From Moraxella equi (GTDB lineage: Bacteria > Pseudomonadota > Gammaproteobacteria > Pseudomonadales > Moraxellaceae): a DNA stretch of 64,000 bases. This document shows, piece after piece, positions 27,552 through 37,324 of this stretch (the first letter of the stretch is position 1; each line of letters starts with the position of its first letter). The notes under the pieces are model-generated. The model made no database searches. It saw nothing but the letters and a program-made list of their open reading frames with translations, and was not told the origin of the DNA. The position numbers and the translations under genes were made by a program. The stretch is taken from positions 1-64,000 of the forward strand of contig NZ_MXAP01000012.1 of NCBI RefSeq assembly GCF_002027555.1, in the 5' to 3' direction.

Positions 27552-28304
27552 TTATTCAGCTTGTTCGGCGTTTGCTTCTTGAGCTTGCTCGCCACCTTTG
27601 CCTTGAGTTTTAGCATACTCTTTGCCTGCGATGATGGCATCAGCCATGGCAGTGGCATATAGAGTTACAGCACGGATGGCATCGTCATTGGCTGCGATGA
27701 CATAATCTACGTTATCAGGGTTTGAGTTGGTATCAACCACACCAATCACAGGAATGCCTAGATTTTTGGCTTCTTTGATGGCGATGGCTTCGTGGTCAAC
27801 GTCAATCACAAAAATCGCATCAGGCAGACCATTCATGTCTTTGATACCACCCAAAGCACGCTCTAGTTTTTCCATGTCACGGGTACGCTCTAAGGCTTCA
27901 CGTTTGGTTAGCTTGGCAAAAGTGCCGTCTTCGGCTTGCTTTTCCAGCTCTTTTAGACGAGTGATGGATTGGCGAATGGTTTTCCAGTTGGTCAAAGTAC
28001 CGCCCAACCAACGATGGTCGATGTATGGCATGCCAGCACGTTGTGCTTGCTCGCGGATGGCTTGACCTGCCGCACGCTTGGTGCCAACAAATAGGATTTT
28101 GTTGCGGTTAGCAGCTTGCCCGTTAGCAAAAGTTAAGGCTTCATTGAACTGCTTAACAGTGTGTTCAAGGTTAATGATATGAATGCCGTTACGTGCACCA
28201 AAGATGTATTGATTCATCTTAGGGTTCCAGTAGCGAGTTTGGTGACCGAAGTGAGCACCGGCTTCTAGCAAGTCACGCATGGCGATTTGAGTAGGATTTG
28301 ACAT
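27552..28304 (-). CDS. rpsB: 30S ribosomal protein S2
   Basis: Small-subunit ribosomal protein. The 250-residue product carries the signatures [22 protein letters not shown] near the N-terminus and [13 protein letters not shown] [17 protein letters not shown] (about residue 97), [23 protein letters not shown], and an acidic/Gln-rich tail. It is preceded by a structured leader likely used for S2 feedback control. Confidence 0.97.
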   Translation of the reverse strand: MSNPTQIAMRDLLEAGAHFGHQTRYWNPKMNQYIFGARNGIHIINLEHTVKQFNEALTFANGQAANRNKILFVGTKRAAGQAIREQAQRAGMPYIDHRWLGGTLTNWKTIRQSITRLKELEKQAEDGTFAKLTKREALERTRDMEKLERALGGIKDMNGLPDAIFVIDVDHEAIAIKEAKNLGIPVIGVVDTNSNPDNVDYVIAANDDAIRAVTLYATAMADAIIAGKEYAKTQGKGGEQAQEANAEQAE

Positions 28305-28334
28305 GATGTGTCCTTAAAATTTGGGTTATGCCTC

Positions 28335-28451
28335 CACGAATGAGTCTTACCGAATTCATCTTATTAAAGTCCATCAAGACTCTTAAATAAGACAAACACC
28401 CCGATAAGCCAAAAGCAAGTCCTACATAGATAATCCGGACTTTAATTCGTG
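28335..28451 (-). ncRNA. Structured rpsB leader (S2 autoregulatory candidate)
   Basis: On the minus strand two long-range pairings can be drawn: CACGAAT (28451-28445) with ATTCGTG (28341-28335), and ATTAAAGTCC (28446-28437) with GGACTTTAAT (28372-28363). They enclose about 60-100 nt in the 5' UTR and end 30 nt before the rpsB ATG. Gammaproteobacterial rpsB mRNAs carry a leader (t44/S2 leader) through which S2 represses its own operon. That this is the same family is inferred from position and structure only. Confidence 0.5.
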
Positions 28452-28530
28452 TGTGTCATTAGGGTTCGTTAAATAAAATGCTTAAAAAAGCCACTTATTA
28501 TAACACTTTTATGCCATCAAAGCAAATAAA

Positions 28531-28560
28531 AAATCACCCATGACTGGCATGGGCAATTTT
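28531..28560 (-). terminator. Terminator of the CheX-like gene
   Basis: Stem CCCATG / CATGGG extended by AAATCA/.AATTT, loop ACTGG, 11 bp past the stop. Followed on the minus strand by TTTTTTATTTG. Confidence 0.75.
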
Positions 28561-28570
28561 ATCAACGTTA

Positions 28571-29026
28571 TTAGTTGGTATAACCAACACAAATACCAAT
28601 CACACCATCATGCTCACGCCAATGAAAAGGAATGACATAAGTGCGCTTATCTTTGGGCAAGAAGCTGACACTGGGAGCCCCATCCACAATCTTAGGTGGC
28701 GAGATGATAAAATCCGAACCAAACTCTGTGCGTGCATTACCCGATACCGTATTTGCCACTTCACCAATAAGGTCTTTTAATAGCGCCAATGAATTCTCAG
28801 GCTCACCCAGTGTGATGAGCAGGTCGCGCAGTAATGGCGTTTCAGCACTTACATATACACAGCCCGTCAAAGGACCTGTGATGGTAATAATACCGCTATA
28901 ATCATAAGCTAGCGGTGTGGCATTGCTGTTTAGATAAGGCGTGTCCACCTCTGTAAGTTTCTCGCCAACTTGGTCAAAAAATGCCATAACCGAGCTGATA
29001 AATACGTTTAATTTTTCTGCTTTCAT
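28571..29026 (-). CDS. CheX-like phosphatase-type chemotaxis protein
   Basis: 151 residues with the CheC/CheX/FliY phosphatase motif: E89, N92, G96 and N97 in DLIGEVANTVSGNAR. The C-terminal segment SVSFLPKDKRTYVIPFHW followed by GVIGICVGY is typical of CheX. CheX proteins dephosphorylate CheY-P. Here it is third after a CheA-like kinase and a CheY-like receiver, so it probably resets that receiver. About 130 bp separate it from the receiver gene, so it may have its own promoter. Confidence 0.82.
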   Translation of the reverse strand: MKAEKLNVFISSVMAFFDQVGEKLTEVDTPYLNSNATPLAYDYSGIITITGPLTGCVYVSAETPLLRDLLITLGEPENSLALLKDLIGEVANTVSGNARTEFGSDFIISPPKIVDGAPSVSFLPKDKRTYVIPFHWREHDGVIGICVGYTN

Positions 29027-29159
29027 GCTAATTCTCTTTTTGTTTACTATGCCCTATCTTAAAATGAATTTTCAAATAAAGCAATAGGATTACCCTTAAA
29101 ATTTCTTTAAAACTGACAAATTATCAATAAATGACACATCATCACTTATTGAATAGAGA

Positions 29160-29522
29160 CTAATCATGCATCAGCTCATCAAGTGCCAAAACCAACTCTT
29201 CGTCAGAAAAGGGTTTGCATAGAAAACCACTGGCACCTAATGATAACGCCTGAATACCCGTAGCTTTATCTGACAAAGCTGAGACCACGAGAATACGAAC
29301 ATCCTCATCTAGCGATACTAGCTTTTCAATGCATTCCAATCCATCCATGTGTGGCATGGTTAAATCCATGGTTACCACGTTAGGTTGATGCAATTTAAAT
29401 TTCTCCACTGCATCAGAGCCGTTAGATGCTGTAGCAACCAACATGAATTTTTCGTTATTATAAGCACGTTGAATACGATTTCGAATGATATTTGAATCGT
29501 CTACAACCATTAATTTATACAT
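29160..29522 (-). CDS. CheY-like single-domain response regulator
   Basis: 120 residues from the ATG at 29522, which has GGAG 8 nt upstream; the longer frame to 29552 is not supported. Receiver domain only: acidic pair D8-D9 (VVDDSN), phospho-acceptor D53 (VTMDLTMPHMDG), the S/T switch in VVSALSDKA (about 81) and the lysine in LCKPFSDEE (about 103). There is no output domain, so it must act by protein contact. It lies 51 bp after the kinase gene and is presumably its target. Confidence 0.9.
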   Translation of the reverse strand: MYKLMVVDDSNIIRNRIQRAYNNEKFMLVATASNGSDAVEKFKLHQPNVVTMDLTMPHMDGLECIEKLVSLDEDVRILVVSALSDKATGIQALSLGASGFLCKPFSDEELVLALDELMHD

Positions 29523-29573
29523 AAATAAACTCCACCGGAACCCCGCAAGCATTTACCTACGGGGCTTACCATA

Positions 29574-31745
29574 TTACATTGGCAATTTAATCACAAAGCG
29601 ACAGAATTGACCCTCTTCACTTTGTACATTAATCTTACCACCAAATTCTCTAACACGGTCTTTAACAATATCTAGACCCACACCACGTCCAGCATCTTCA
29701 TCAGCATGATCTTTGGTGCTAAATCCTGATGAGAACAAGGTGTTCAATAAGCGACTCTTTTCAAAGGCATACACCTCATCTTCAGTATAAGTGCCTTTGG
29801 CAATAATACGCTGACGAATCGCTTCATAGTCAATGCCCCTGCCGTCATCTTCCATACTAAAAATAAAGTCGCTCTTATTATCTCCTGCGTAAGACTGCAC
29901 CATTACTTTTACGGTACCCATCTCGTTTTTGCCATTTTGGACACGAGCGGTGGGCGAGCCAATACCATGAACAATGGCATTACGAAGTAGCTGAACACAC
30001 AACTCTTTGGTGACGGTTTTTAGGCGTGCAGGAATCTGTTGACCCTCCAACCCTTGAGTGTCTAGTTGTACAAGTTTACCTTGACGTTCGGCAATGTCTT
30101 GGGCAAACTGCTCTAAATAATTGCCCAGCTCTTCTTTGGCGTCTACCATGGCAGGCTTGCTAATCTGAGCCGTTTCAGTTCTTAGGTAGTCCTCTTGAGT
30201 CTTTGGCATTTCTGGTTGAGCATGCCCCATCATGTTGCGGGCAGCGGCATTAATACGCTCACCAAGACCTGTAATGGTGTTAGACAAGCTAAGCAGTTCA
30301 TCCAAATGCACAGTCAATGGTAAGAAATCATTACCCGATAGCGTTGCTTGATTCTGTAGTGCATGTAGCTTATTTTCCGCCTCAGAGGCAATCTTGGTAA
30401 AGCTATGTAGTTTAAGTGCCGATGCTTCACCTTTTAAGCTGTGCATTTCACGATACAGTGACTTAGTTTTGTTTTGCAGTTCAAATTGTGAGCTACCAGG
30501 GTTTTTCAAGGTGTTATTCATTTTCTCAATATGCTTGTGCGTATTGTCAATGAACTCACTAATCACACTAGGGCTTACGTTCAAGATGGTGGTAAGCATC
30601 TCAATCTGCATGTCATTTTGGACACGTTCTTGTTCTAGACGTTGCTCTAGACGTACCGCATCTGAAATGTCATTGACGTTCACCAAGATACGAGCAATGT
30701 CTTTGCCTTCATACACCCGAGAGAATTTAAAGTCAAGATAGCGATTCTCACTGGTACCATCTTCACTCTCACGCTGAATCATTACCTTATTTAAAGGGTT
30801 TAAGCTGTCCACCAGTTTTTCTTTAACACGAGGATTATACAACTGATCAATAAATTTTTGTGTGGTGTCAAGGTCTTTTTCGGAAATGCGGTTACGTAGT
30901 ACGGTATTTAAGTTCTCACCACCCAAACGCTCAGTACCAATAATATCTATCAGTGCTTTTGAGTGTTGCTGACCGATATTTAGGTCTCTGTCAAGCAGGA
31001 ACAGACCAGTATTCACTGTCTGCATAATCTCCGCGGTTTCTTGACGTGCCGCTTCGGTCTTAGCATCCGACTCACGCAGACGTCTTAGCACGATGAGAAT
31101 AAACACGGCAAAATACGCCAAAATCGCACCCACCCCAACGAGCTGAATAATACGAATATTGCGAGCCTGAGTTTCGGCAATGTTCGTTACGTCAGAAGTT
31201 AGATCATGCAAAGCGTCATTCATCGCCAAAGATGAAATTTTGGCTTGCTCACCTACCAAACGCAGTGGCGTAATAGAATCTGCAGTAATATCGCTCGCCA
31301 CCGCCAGATACGCATCTACCCTAGGTTTTAGAGCATTCCATTGTTCTCGTGCCACCTTTAACTGGGCGATTGTACTTTCATTTGTCACCTTTGGCAGCTG
31401 ATGAACATCACCATGCAAGTCATGGTAGATACCAGCATTTTCAATGGCAGTCAAAGTTGCATCAATAGATTTACTGGTGGCATCTAGACGAGTCAATACC
31501 GTTTTCATGTGGGGGGACGTGATGTCCTCACCATAGCTTAATTGCATGTCAAAAATGTCTTTAATGAGTGATTGCGTGTCGTTGGCAACCCAGTGTGTGG
31601 CGTTCGCCAAGTTAGAGTTGCGCTCTAGCACGTTTGATGCATAAAAGGTAAATGCAAGTAAGACAAAAATCAATGCCATAAAAAGCGACATCGAGAGAAT
31701 CAAACCCTGATAACGCCCTGTGGCTGGTGTGGTATTTTGGGGCAT
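29574..31745 (-). CDS. Membrane-bound CheA-like histidine kinase
   Basis: 723 residues from the ATG at 31745 (AGGAG 8 nt upstream). Order: a membrane segment about residues 14-37, a periplasmic helical domain of about 160 residues, a second membrane segment (about 200-222), a short cytoplasmic helix, and a PAS-like part (about 240-365). An Hpt-like helix bundle follows with the probable phosphorylated His in REMHSLKGEAS (about residue 435), then a CheA-type ATPase: LLRNAIVHGI (N box), MEDDGRGIDY, FSSGFSTKDHADEDAGRGVGLDIVKDRV. The Hpt-before-ATPase order is CheA-like, but a transmembrane sensor replaces the separate receptor, and no CheW-like domain is visible at the C-terminus, which ends at FVIKLPM. 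Confidence 0.85.
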   Translation of the reverse strand: MPQNTTPATGRYQGLILSMSLFMALIFVLLAFTFYASNVLERNSNLANATHWVANDTQSLIKDIFDMQLSYGEDITSPHMKTVLTRLDATSKSIDATLTAIENAGIYHDLHGDVHQLPKVTNESTIAQLKVAREQWNALKPRVDAYLAVASDITADSITPLRLVGEQAKISSLAMNDALHDLTSDVTNIAETQARNIRIIQLVGVGAILAYFAVFILIVLRRLRESDAKTEAARQETAEIMQTVNTGLFLLDRDLNIGQQHSKALIDIIGTERLGGENLNTVLRNRISEKDLDTTQKFIDQLYNPRVKEKLVDSLNPLNKVMIQRESEDGTSENRYLDFKFSRVYEGKDIARILVNVNDISDAVRLEQRLEQERVQNDMQIEMLTTILNVSPSVISEFIDNTHKHIEKMNNTLKNPGSSQFELQNKTKSLYREMHSLKGEASALKLHSFTKIASEAENKLHALQNQATLSGNDFLPLTVHLDELLSLSNTITGLGERINAAARNMMGHAQPEMPKTQEDYLRTETAQISKPAMVDAKEELGNYLEQFAQDIAERQGKLVQLDTQGLEGQQIPARLKTVTKELCVQLLRNAIVHGIGSPTARVQNGKNEMGTVKVMVQSYAGDNKSDFIFSMEDDGRGIDYEAIRQRIIAKGTYTEDEVYAFEKSRLLNTLFSSGFSTKDHADEDAGRGVGLDIVKDRVREFGGKINVQSEEGQFCRFVIKLPM

Positions 31746-32057
31746 ATAAAACACTCCTTATGGAAAATGATTGGTGGGTTACATGATGGTACATGAACAT
31801 CACCCTAAATTCTGCCAAAACCTGCTTTTACTTCTAAATAACCCAGCAATGACTTAAACAAATCAAGCCAAACCCTTTAATAAGGTGCTTTCACAAACAC
31901 TTTAAATGCAACCGGTGGCACAAGTATTGCTCATTTATTGCAAATTCTAGGCATATATACTTTTTATTATAACACAATTTCAACAAATATCAGCATAAAA
32001 TTGTTGAGTCTAAAGAAAAAATGAGTAAGAAAATCATAATAAACCGTCATGTACTTG

Positions 32058-32281
32058 TCATTTATTTTTGTTTATAAAAAAATCCGCCCCAACTACAATC
32101 CCACTCCAGTTCCAACTCTGCACACTTTCCATGGCAAAACACCAAGCAGGTTTTAAATTCCTAATCGTTAAAACGCTTGGAATTCTTGTAGGCGATTGCA
32201 GAAACCCTGTCTGTATTTCAACAATGGGTTGTGATACAGGCGGACAATTCCAACGCACACAACATTTCCGTGTGCTTTAGT
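32058..32281. other. Unexplained GC-richer block in a long non-coding gap
   Basis: The 1070-bp gap 31746-32814 has no convincing gene. Within its AT-rich background this 220-bp block is noticeably richer in G+C and stays open on both strands (about 66-70 codons). There is no good ribosome binding site and no protein likeness I recognise. It also contains a CACAC...GTGTG hairpin near 32258-32276. It could be a gene fragment or RNA. The remaining gap holds only the kinase promoter side and the MITE-like copy at 32598-32793. Confidence 0.3.
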
Positions 32282-32597
32282 GACGGTGGCTATCCTTATG
32301 CTAACACCTCATATATTGTCAAAAATAAATAAAAGCCCATCTACAAAAATAAAAATATTAGCAAAGTTTGGCAAATGATTTATTTTTATAAATTTTAGGA
32401 ATGAGTGCATTATTATTGACCAACATCAAGACCTGCTTTGTTATTTGTGTTTATTATGTTTCAAATCCACAAAACTTTTGCTGAATTCTTACTATAATAC
32501 TTGGTTATAAATTAATTTTATTTAAATAATCAATTTTTTGCAATATACAAATTTAGCAAAGCATTTTAATATTAAATCCATAAATAAAATGTGTATT

Positions 32598-32793
32598 TAG
32601 GCGTATTGAGCTTTTATATTTGCAATGAAAAATAGGGGAAATCGCCCGTTTTTCAAGGAAAAAACGTAGGCTGATAGTTGTTCTATCAGACAAGTTTTTG
32701 ACGATGAAAAACAAGATTTAGCTATTTTTCATGCAAAAACAATTAATTTACTTCTAAATTGTAAATAGTGCTATAAAGGCTCAACACGCCCCA
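32598..32793. repeat. MITE-like element, copy 4 (degenerate ends)
   Basis: About 196 bp sharing TATTTGCAATGAAAAATAGG, GTTTTTCAAGGAAAAAACGT, CTATCAGACAAGTTTTTGAC and CTATTTTTCATGCAAAAACA with copy 3 in the same orientation. The ends (TAGGCGTATTGAGC / GCTCAACACGCCCCA) are still inverted repeats but have diverged from the consensus. It ends about 20 bp before the peroxidase start, so it lies in that gene's promoter or leader. Confidence 0.7.
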
Positions 32794-32814
32794 GCCAATC
32801 CTTAGGGGATAGCC

Positions 32815-33990
32815 ATGAAAAAATTAGGTTTGTCAATGATTACCGTCTCGTGCCTATTGGTCGTGTTGGCGGTTGTGTTTATCGGTCTGTTTATGCTGAC
32901 CGAATACGCCCGAATCCCAAGCCAAAGCGAACTTGTCGCCACAGATAAGGTAGGGTCTAACACTGCCAGCACGCCTACCACAGCACAAGGGCTACACGGA
33001 GCAACCACAGCCCATCACCTTGCCAGCATGACAAGTCTGGTCAGCACTCGCCCTGATGAACCCATCAAACCCATCGCCATTCCCCAAATTGACAACCCTG
33101 CCGTTGTCGCCCTTGGTCAAAAATTGTGGTTTGACACCCGCCTTTCCAAATCGGGCGGTCTGTCGTGCAACTCTTGCCACAACCTAGCAATGGGCGGTAC
33201 GGACAATATGACAACCTCCATCGGACACAAATGGGCGGAAGGTCCGATTAACTCACCCACCGTGTTAAACAGCGGTCTTGCCATCGCTCAGTTTTGGGAC
33301 GGACGAGCCAAAAACTTACAAGAACAAGCGGGTGGCCCAATCGAAAACCCACTTGAAATGGCATCCACCCACGAACATGTTGTGGAAGTATTAAACAGCA
33401 TTCCTGCTTATCAAGATGAGTTCAAATCCGCATTTAGCGACTACACCGATGCCATTACCATTGAGCAAGTGACCAAGGCTTTGGCAAGTTTTGAAGACAC
33501 GCTTGTTACACCAAACAGCCGTTTTGATAAGTGGCTCGCTGGCGATGACAATGCCATTACCGAGCAAGAACTGCGTGGCTACCAAACCTTTAAAACCTCA
33601 GGCTGTGTGGCGTGTCATAATGGCGAACTGTTGGGTGGTGGCTCATTCCAAAAATTTGGCGTATTTGAGCAATACACCACCAAAAACCTAGCCGAAGGTC
33701 GTTTTGCGGTCACAGGCAACCCAGAAGACAAACTTAAATTTAAAGTACCAACCCTGCGTAACATTGAGCTAACCTACCCCTACTTCCACGATGGGCAAGT
33801 CAATTCCCTAGAAGAAGCGGTTAAAATTATGGGTAAAATTCAGCTGAACAAAGACTTTACCGATGAAGAAATTGCCGATGTTGTGGCGTTCTTAAAGACT
33901 TTGACAGGCGAACAGCCCAAGTTCCAACACCCAATCCTACCACCGTCCAACCCCAACACCCCCAAACCCAATCCGTTTGGCAAGTCATAA
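32815..33990 (+). CDS. Diheme cytochrome c peroxidase, membrane-anchored
   Basis: Reduces hydrogen peroxide in the periplasm using electrons from c-type cytochromes. 391 residues: an uncleaved-looking N-terminal membrane segment (MITVSCLLVVLAVVFIGLFM, about 8-27), a 55-residue linker, then the CcpA/MauG-type domain. Two heme c sites are visible: C118-N-S-C121-H122 and C264-V-A-C267-H268. Other family motifs are QFWDGRAKNLQEQAGGP and the C-terminal PTLRNIELTYPYFHDG. Spacing AGGGGATAGCC before the ATG fits a ribosome binding site. It stands alone with a strong terminator. Confidence 0.92.
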   Translation: MKKLGLSMITVSCLLVVLAVVFIGLFMLTEYARIPSQSELVATDKVGSNTASTPTTAQGLHGATTAHHLASMTSLVSTRPDEPIKPIAIPQIDNPAVVALGQKLWFDTRLSKSGGLSCNSCHNLAMGGTDNMTTSIGHKWAEGPINSPTVLNSGLAIAQFWDGRAKNLQEQAGGPIENPLEMASTHEHVVEVLNSIPAYQDEFKSAFSDYTDAITIEQVTKALASFEDTLVTPNSRFDKWLAGDDNAITEQELRGYQTFKTSGCVACHNGELLGGGSFQKFGVFEQYTTKNLAEGRFAVTGNPEDKLKFKVPTLRNIELTYPYFHDGQVNSLEEAVKIMGKIQLNKDFTDEEIADVVAFLKTLTGEQPKFQHPILPPSNPNTPKPNPFGKS

Positions 33991-34000
33991 GGGCGGACAA

Positions 34001-34030
34001 AAAAGACAATCCTGCAGGGTTGTCTTTTTT
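34001..34030 (+). terminator. Terminator of the peroxidase gene
   Basis: AAAAGACAA.CC / GG.TTGTCTTTT stem with a TGCA loop, followed by TTTTTT, 11 bp after the stop. Confidence 0.85.
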
Positions 34031-34135
34031 ATGCTTTAAAAATGGGCTAAAAATAAAGACAATCAATAAACATTCTTAATTCCCTATGTCCAAAATTTAT
34101 GTTATGCTATATCAAACATTTTTTTGGGGTGTGCG

Positions 34136-37100
34136 ATGGCGGTGTTTGCAACGATTGTAATTATTGTTCTATTTATAATGGTGCTCGGGCATAAAAGTCA
34201 GATTGATACGCTTGGCGAACGGCTTGATGAATTGCAAAATGAAATCAACCGTTTGTACAAAGAATTGGACAGACAAAAACACGCCAATGACCTTAGGCAC
34301 AAAGCAAGCCTTAACCATACGATTGCTCACACGCCTGCCCCAAGCACGCCAAACACATTCCCAACCTCAGACCCTTTGGCAAATATTTCGCCAACCGTCT
34401 CGCACCAACCGCCCCAATCTTTATCCGAGCCATTGCCCGAATGGACTGCCACACCTTTTAGCCCCACAACGGACAATCATACCGAAATTCCAAGCCACAC
34501 AACCGAGCAAACCAATCAACCAACCGAGCCAATCAACACACAACCACTCGGACAGACCGAGCCAATCACCACACCAAGCCTACCGACAAATCCAAAAGGC
34601 AAGGCACGCCCCCACTTTAAGAAAAAAATCAAACCAACCAAACGCCCCGAACCAATGTCCGTCATACAGCCTGTTTTGGCGTGGTTTGGCAAAGGCAATC
34701 CGATTTTAAAAGTGGGCATTGTGGTGCTGTTTTTGGGCTTGGCGTTTTTATTAAAATTGGCAAGCCATTATATTGAAACACCGCTTTGGCTACGGTATTT
34801 GGCGGTGGGCGTGTCGGGGCTTATTGCCACAGGCGTGGGATTACGCCTAACCCAAAAACGCCGAGACTATGGCTTGATTTTACAAGGCTTTGGGCTTGCG
34901 GTGATGTATTTGACCACTTTGGCATCGCTCAAACTGGCTCACCTGCTCTCACCCACCACCGCCTTTGTGTTAATGGTGCTGGCGGTCGTTGCCAAAATCG
35001 CCCTTGCCGTCCGCCAAGACGCCAAAATCTTGGCACAAATCGCCCTGCTTGGTGGCTTGGCAACGCCCCTTTTGACCGCCACAGGCAGTAATAATTATCT
35101 GGCGTTGTTTGCTTATTTGGCGACACTTAACACAGGCATCACCGTCATCGCCAACTGGCGGGCGTGGCGTAGCCTAAATGCCATTAGCGTGACAGGGACT
35201 TTTTTCATTGCCTTTTTGTGGCAAGGTGGACTTGATGACGGCGAACGGCTTGGGGCGTGGCTTGCCAGTACCGCGTTTGGCGTTTATCATTTGGCGTTGT
35301 ATGGCTATATGGTGTGTGCGTACAGTCGCACTTGCACCAATGAACAGTTGCCGTCCCTTGCCAATGACGCACCGCTTGCCGTGATTTTTGAGCATTATAT
35401 TAAGTCAGGCTTGCAAGCAGGCAAGGTGGACGCTGGGGTGCTGTTTGGCAGTGCCTTGGCAGGGTTTTTGTTTTTGTACAACGCTGTTACGCTTGTGGGC
35501 GATAAAGCGACAATGTTAATGGCTTTTGGCTTGGCAGGGCTGTATGTGGTTTTTGCTCTATTGACAAAAACCAACAAGGACAATGAGCCAACCCTTGCCT
35601 ATGCCTTATGGCTCTTGACAGGCTTGTTTGTGGCACTTGGCATTGGGCTTGGCTTTGATGGTAGGCTGGCGATTGGGCTGTGGGCGTTGCAAGGGGCATT
35701 GGTCTATGCCTTTGGACTAAGGCAACAGGCGGTGCAGGTTCGCTGTTTTGCCTTGTTGTTGTTTGTGTTAAGTGCGATTTTGTGGTTTGGCGAATATCAC
35801 GACTCATATGGCGAACACATTTTGGCAGGCAATGGCTTAGGTAGCGATTACGGCACGCTGTGGCAGGTGCTGGCAGGGTTTTTGGTCTATGGGCTGTGGA
35901 ACAATTGGCAAGGGGCGGACAAATCGGCTCGTTGGGAAACGAGCGTCCAAAACATCGGCTTGGGACTGACCCTAACGCACGTCTTAATTTTGCCAAGTTT
36001 GTGGTTTGGTGAGTTAGCGACAACTTGGGTGCTGATTGTCGGACTTATCCTGCTTGGCGTGTGGGCGTATCGGACTTGCAATAAAGTGGTGGCGGTGGTT
36101 GCCCCTGTTGCCTGTGCGTGGACTTTGATTTATGCCATTGATTTACTTAATAATATTGGCATTGTTACCCTAAGTTCGGGACTGGCTATGCTTATTTTGG
36201 CAGGGGCGTTGCACCTTAATCCCCACCAAGAAACTAAGCGGTCGCCCCTGCTGTTGTGGTCGGGCGTTTTGACGATTTTGTTTGGACTGGCAGGCTTAAT
36301 GACAGGCTTTGGCTCGCTTTTGGAAAATCGTATTATTAACAACAACTTACACTTTGGTTGGTCGCTGTGGGCGAGTTTTGCGGTGTTGGCGGTATTTGTC
36401 AAAGTCGCCAAAGTCATCACTAACCGCCATTGGCACGCCCTTGCCTTAATCAGTCTAAGTTTTATGCTATTAATGGCATTAACCCTTATCAATACCGTTT
36501 TGGAGAGTCCGACCACGCTCGCCCTTGCCGTTCTTGGCATAGCAAGTGTCGGTTTGGGAGCGATCATCATTGCCAGTCAAACACTACGCCCCCTATGGGC
36601 AAACCGTGTGCATTTTGCCAACCTTGCCCTTGTGCTTGGCGTGGCAAGTCTAATGCTCGCCCAAAGTCCGCTTGAAAGCCTTGCTCACCTATGGGGTGTG
36701 GCAAGTTTGATTTTGCTTGGGGCGGTTTTGTTTGTGCCGTATTTTGGGCGGTTTGCCAACGCCTATCAAAAGTGGGGCGTGCTACTATGCCTTAGCGTGG
36801 CAAGCCTTTGGCTGGTTGATGTGGCGGTCTCACAGCCTGTGGCGATTGGTAGCAGATTGCCCGTCATCAATGCGGTGGATATGGTGCAATTGGGCTTGGC
36901 TGTGTTGTTTGTCAAGGCGTTAAACACCCAAGCAATGAGCCTTTATCGTTCGCTCTTGATTAAGGCGGGGGCGGTGCTTGTCTGGCTGTGTGTCAGTGCG
37001 GTGGTGGTGCGGACTTGGCATTTTTATGGCGGTGTGGCGTGGGACTTTGGGGCGTTCTTTGGCGATTTTGGCATTCAAACCAGTCTGTCCCTACTGTGGG

Positions 37101-37321
37101 CGGTGATGGGCATTGGGCTGATGATGACGGGCACAAAACGGGAGGCTCGCTCGCTGTGGGTGGTGGGTGTCAGCCTGATTGGCGTGGTGGTTGGCAAATT
37201 GTTTTTGATTGATTTGGGTAATAGTGGGGGCGTGGCTCGTATTGTGTCGTTTATTGGCGTGGGGCTTGGCTTACTTCTTGTCGGGTGGTTTGCCCCTGCT
37301 CCACCAAAGGGGGAGCATTAA
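34136..37321 (+). CDS. DUF2339 large multi-spanning membrane protein
   Basis: 1061 residues from the ATG at 34136 (GGGGT just upstream; the in-frame TTG at 34124 is less likely). An N-terminal membrane segment and short coiled coil (IDTLGERLDELQNEINRLYKEL) come first, then a Pro/Thr-rich low-complexity stretch (about 55-165). At least twenty hydrophobic segments follow to the C-terminus, including the conserved opening WFGKGNPILKVGIVVLFLGLAFLLK. This is the layout of DUF2339 proteins, found across proteobacteria with no established function. It ends 3 bp before the convergent rlmA stop, with no room for a separate terminator. Confidence 0.85.
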   Translation: MAVFATIVIIVLFIMVLGHKSQIDTLGERLDELQNEINRLYKELDRQKHANDLRHKASLNHTIAHTPAPSTPNTFPTSDPLANISPTVSHQPPQSLSEPLPEWTATPFSPTTDNHTEIPSHTTEQTNQPTEPINTQPLGQTEPITTPSLPTNPKGKARPHFKKKIKPTKRPEPMSVIQPVLAWFGKGNPILKVGIVVLFLGLAFLLKLASHYIETPLWLRYLAVGVSGLIATGVGLRLTQKRRDYGLILQGFGLAVMYLTTLASLKLAHLLSPTTAFVLMVLAVVAKIALAVRQDAKILAQIALLGGLATPLLTATGSNNYLALFAYLATLNTGITVIANWRAWRSLNAISVTGTFFIAFLWQGGLDDGERLGAWLASTAFGVYHLALYGYMVCAYSRTCTNEQLPSLANDAPLAVIFEHYIKSGLQAGKVDAGVLFGSALAGFLFLYNAVTLVGDKATMLMAFGLAGLYVVFALLTKTNKDNEPTLAYALWLLTGLFVALGIGLGFDGRLAIGLWALQGALVYAFGLRQQAVQVRCFALLLFVLSAILWFGEYHDSYGEHILAGNGLGSDYGTLWQVLAGFLVYGLWNNWQGADKSARWETSVQNIGLGLTLTHVLILPSLWFGELATTWVLIVGLILLGVWAYRTCNKVVAVVAPVACAWTLIYAIDLLNNIGIVTLSSGLAMLILAGALHLNPHQETKRSPLLLWSGVLTILFGLAGLMTGFGSLLENRIINNNLHFGWSLWASFAVLAVFVKVAKVITNRHWHALALISLSFMLLMALTLINTVLESPTTLALAVLGIASVGLGAIIIASQTLRPLWANRVHFANLALVLGVASLMLAQSPLESLAHLWGVASLILLGAVLFVPYFGRFANAYQKWGVLLCLSVASLWLVDVAVSQPVAIGSRLPVINAVDMVQLGLAVLFVKALNTQAMSLYRSLLIKAGAVLVWLCVSAVVVRTWHFYGGVAWDFGAFFGDFGIQTSLSLLWAVMGIGLMMTGTKREARSLWVVGVSLIGVVVGKLFLIDLGNSGGVARIVSFIGVGLGLLLVGWFAPAPPKGEH

Positions 37322-37324
37322 CCA

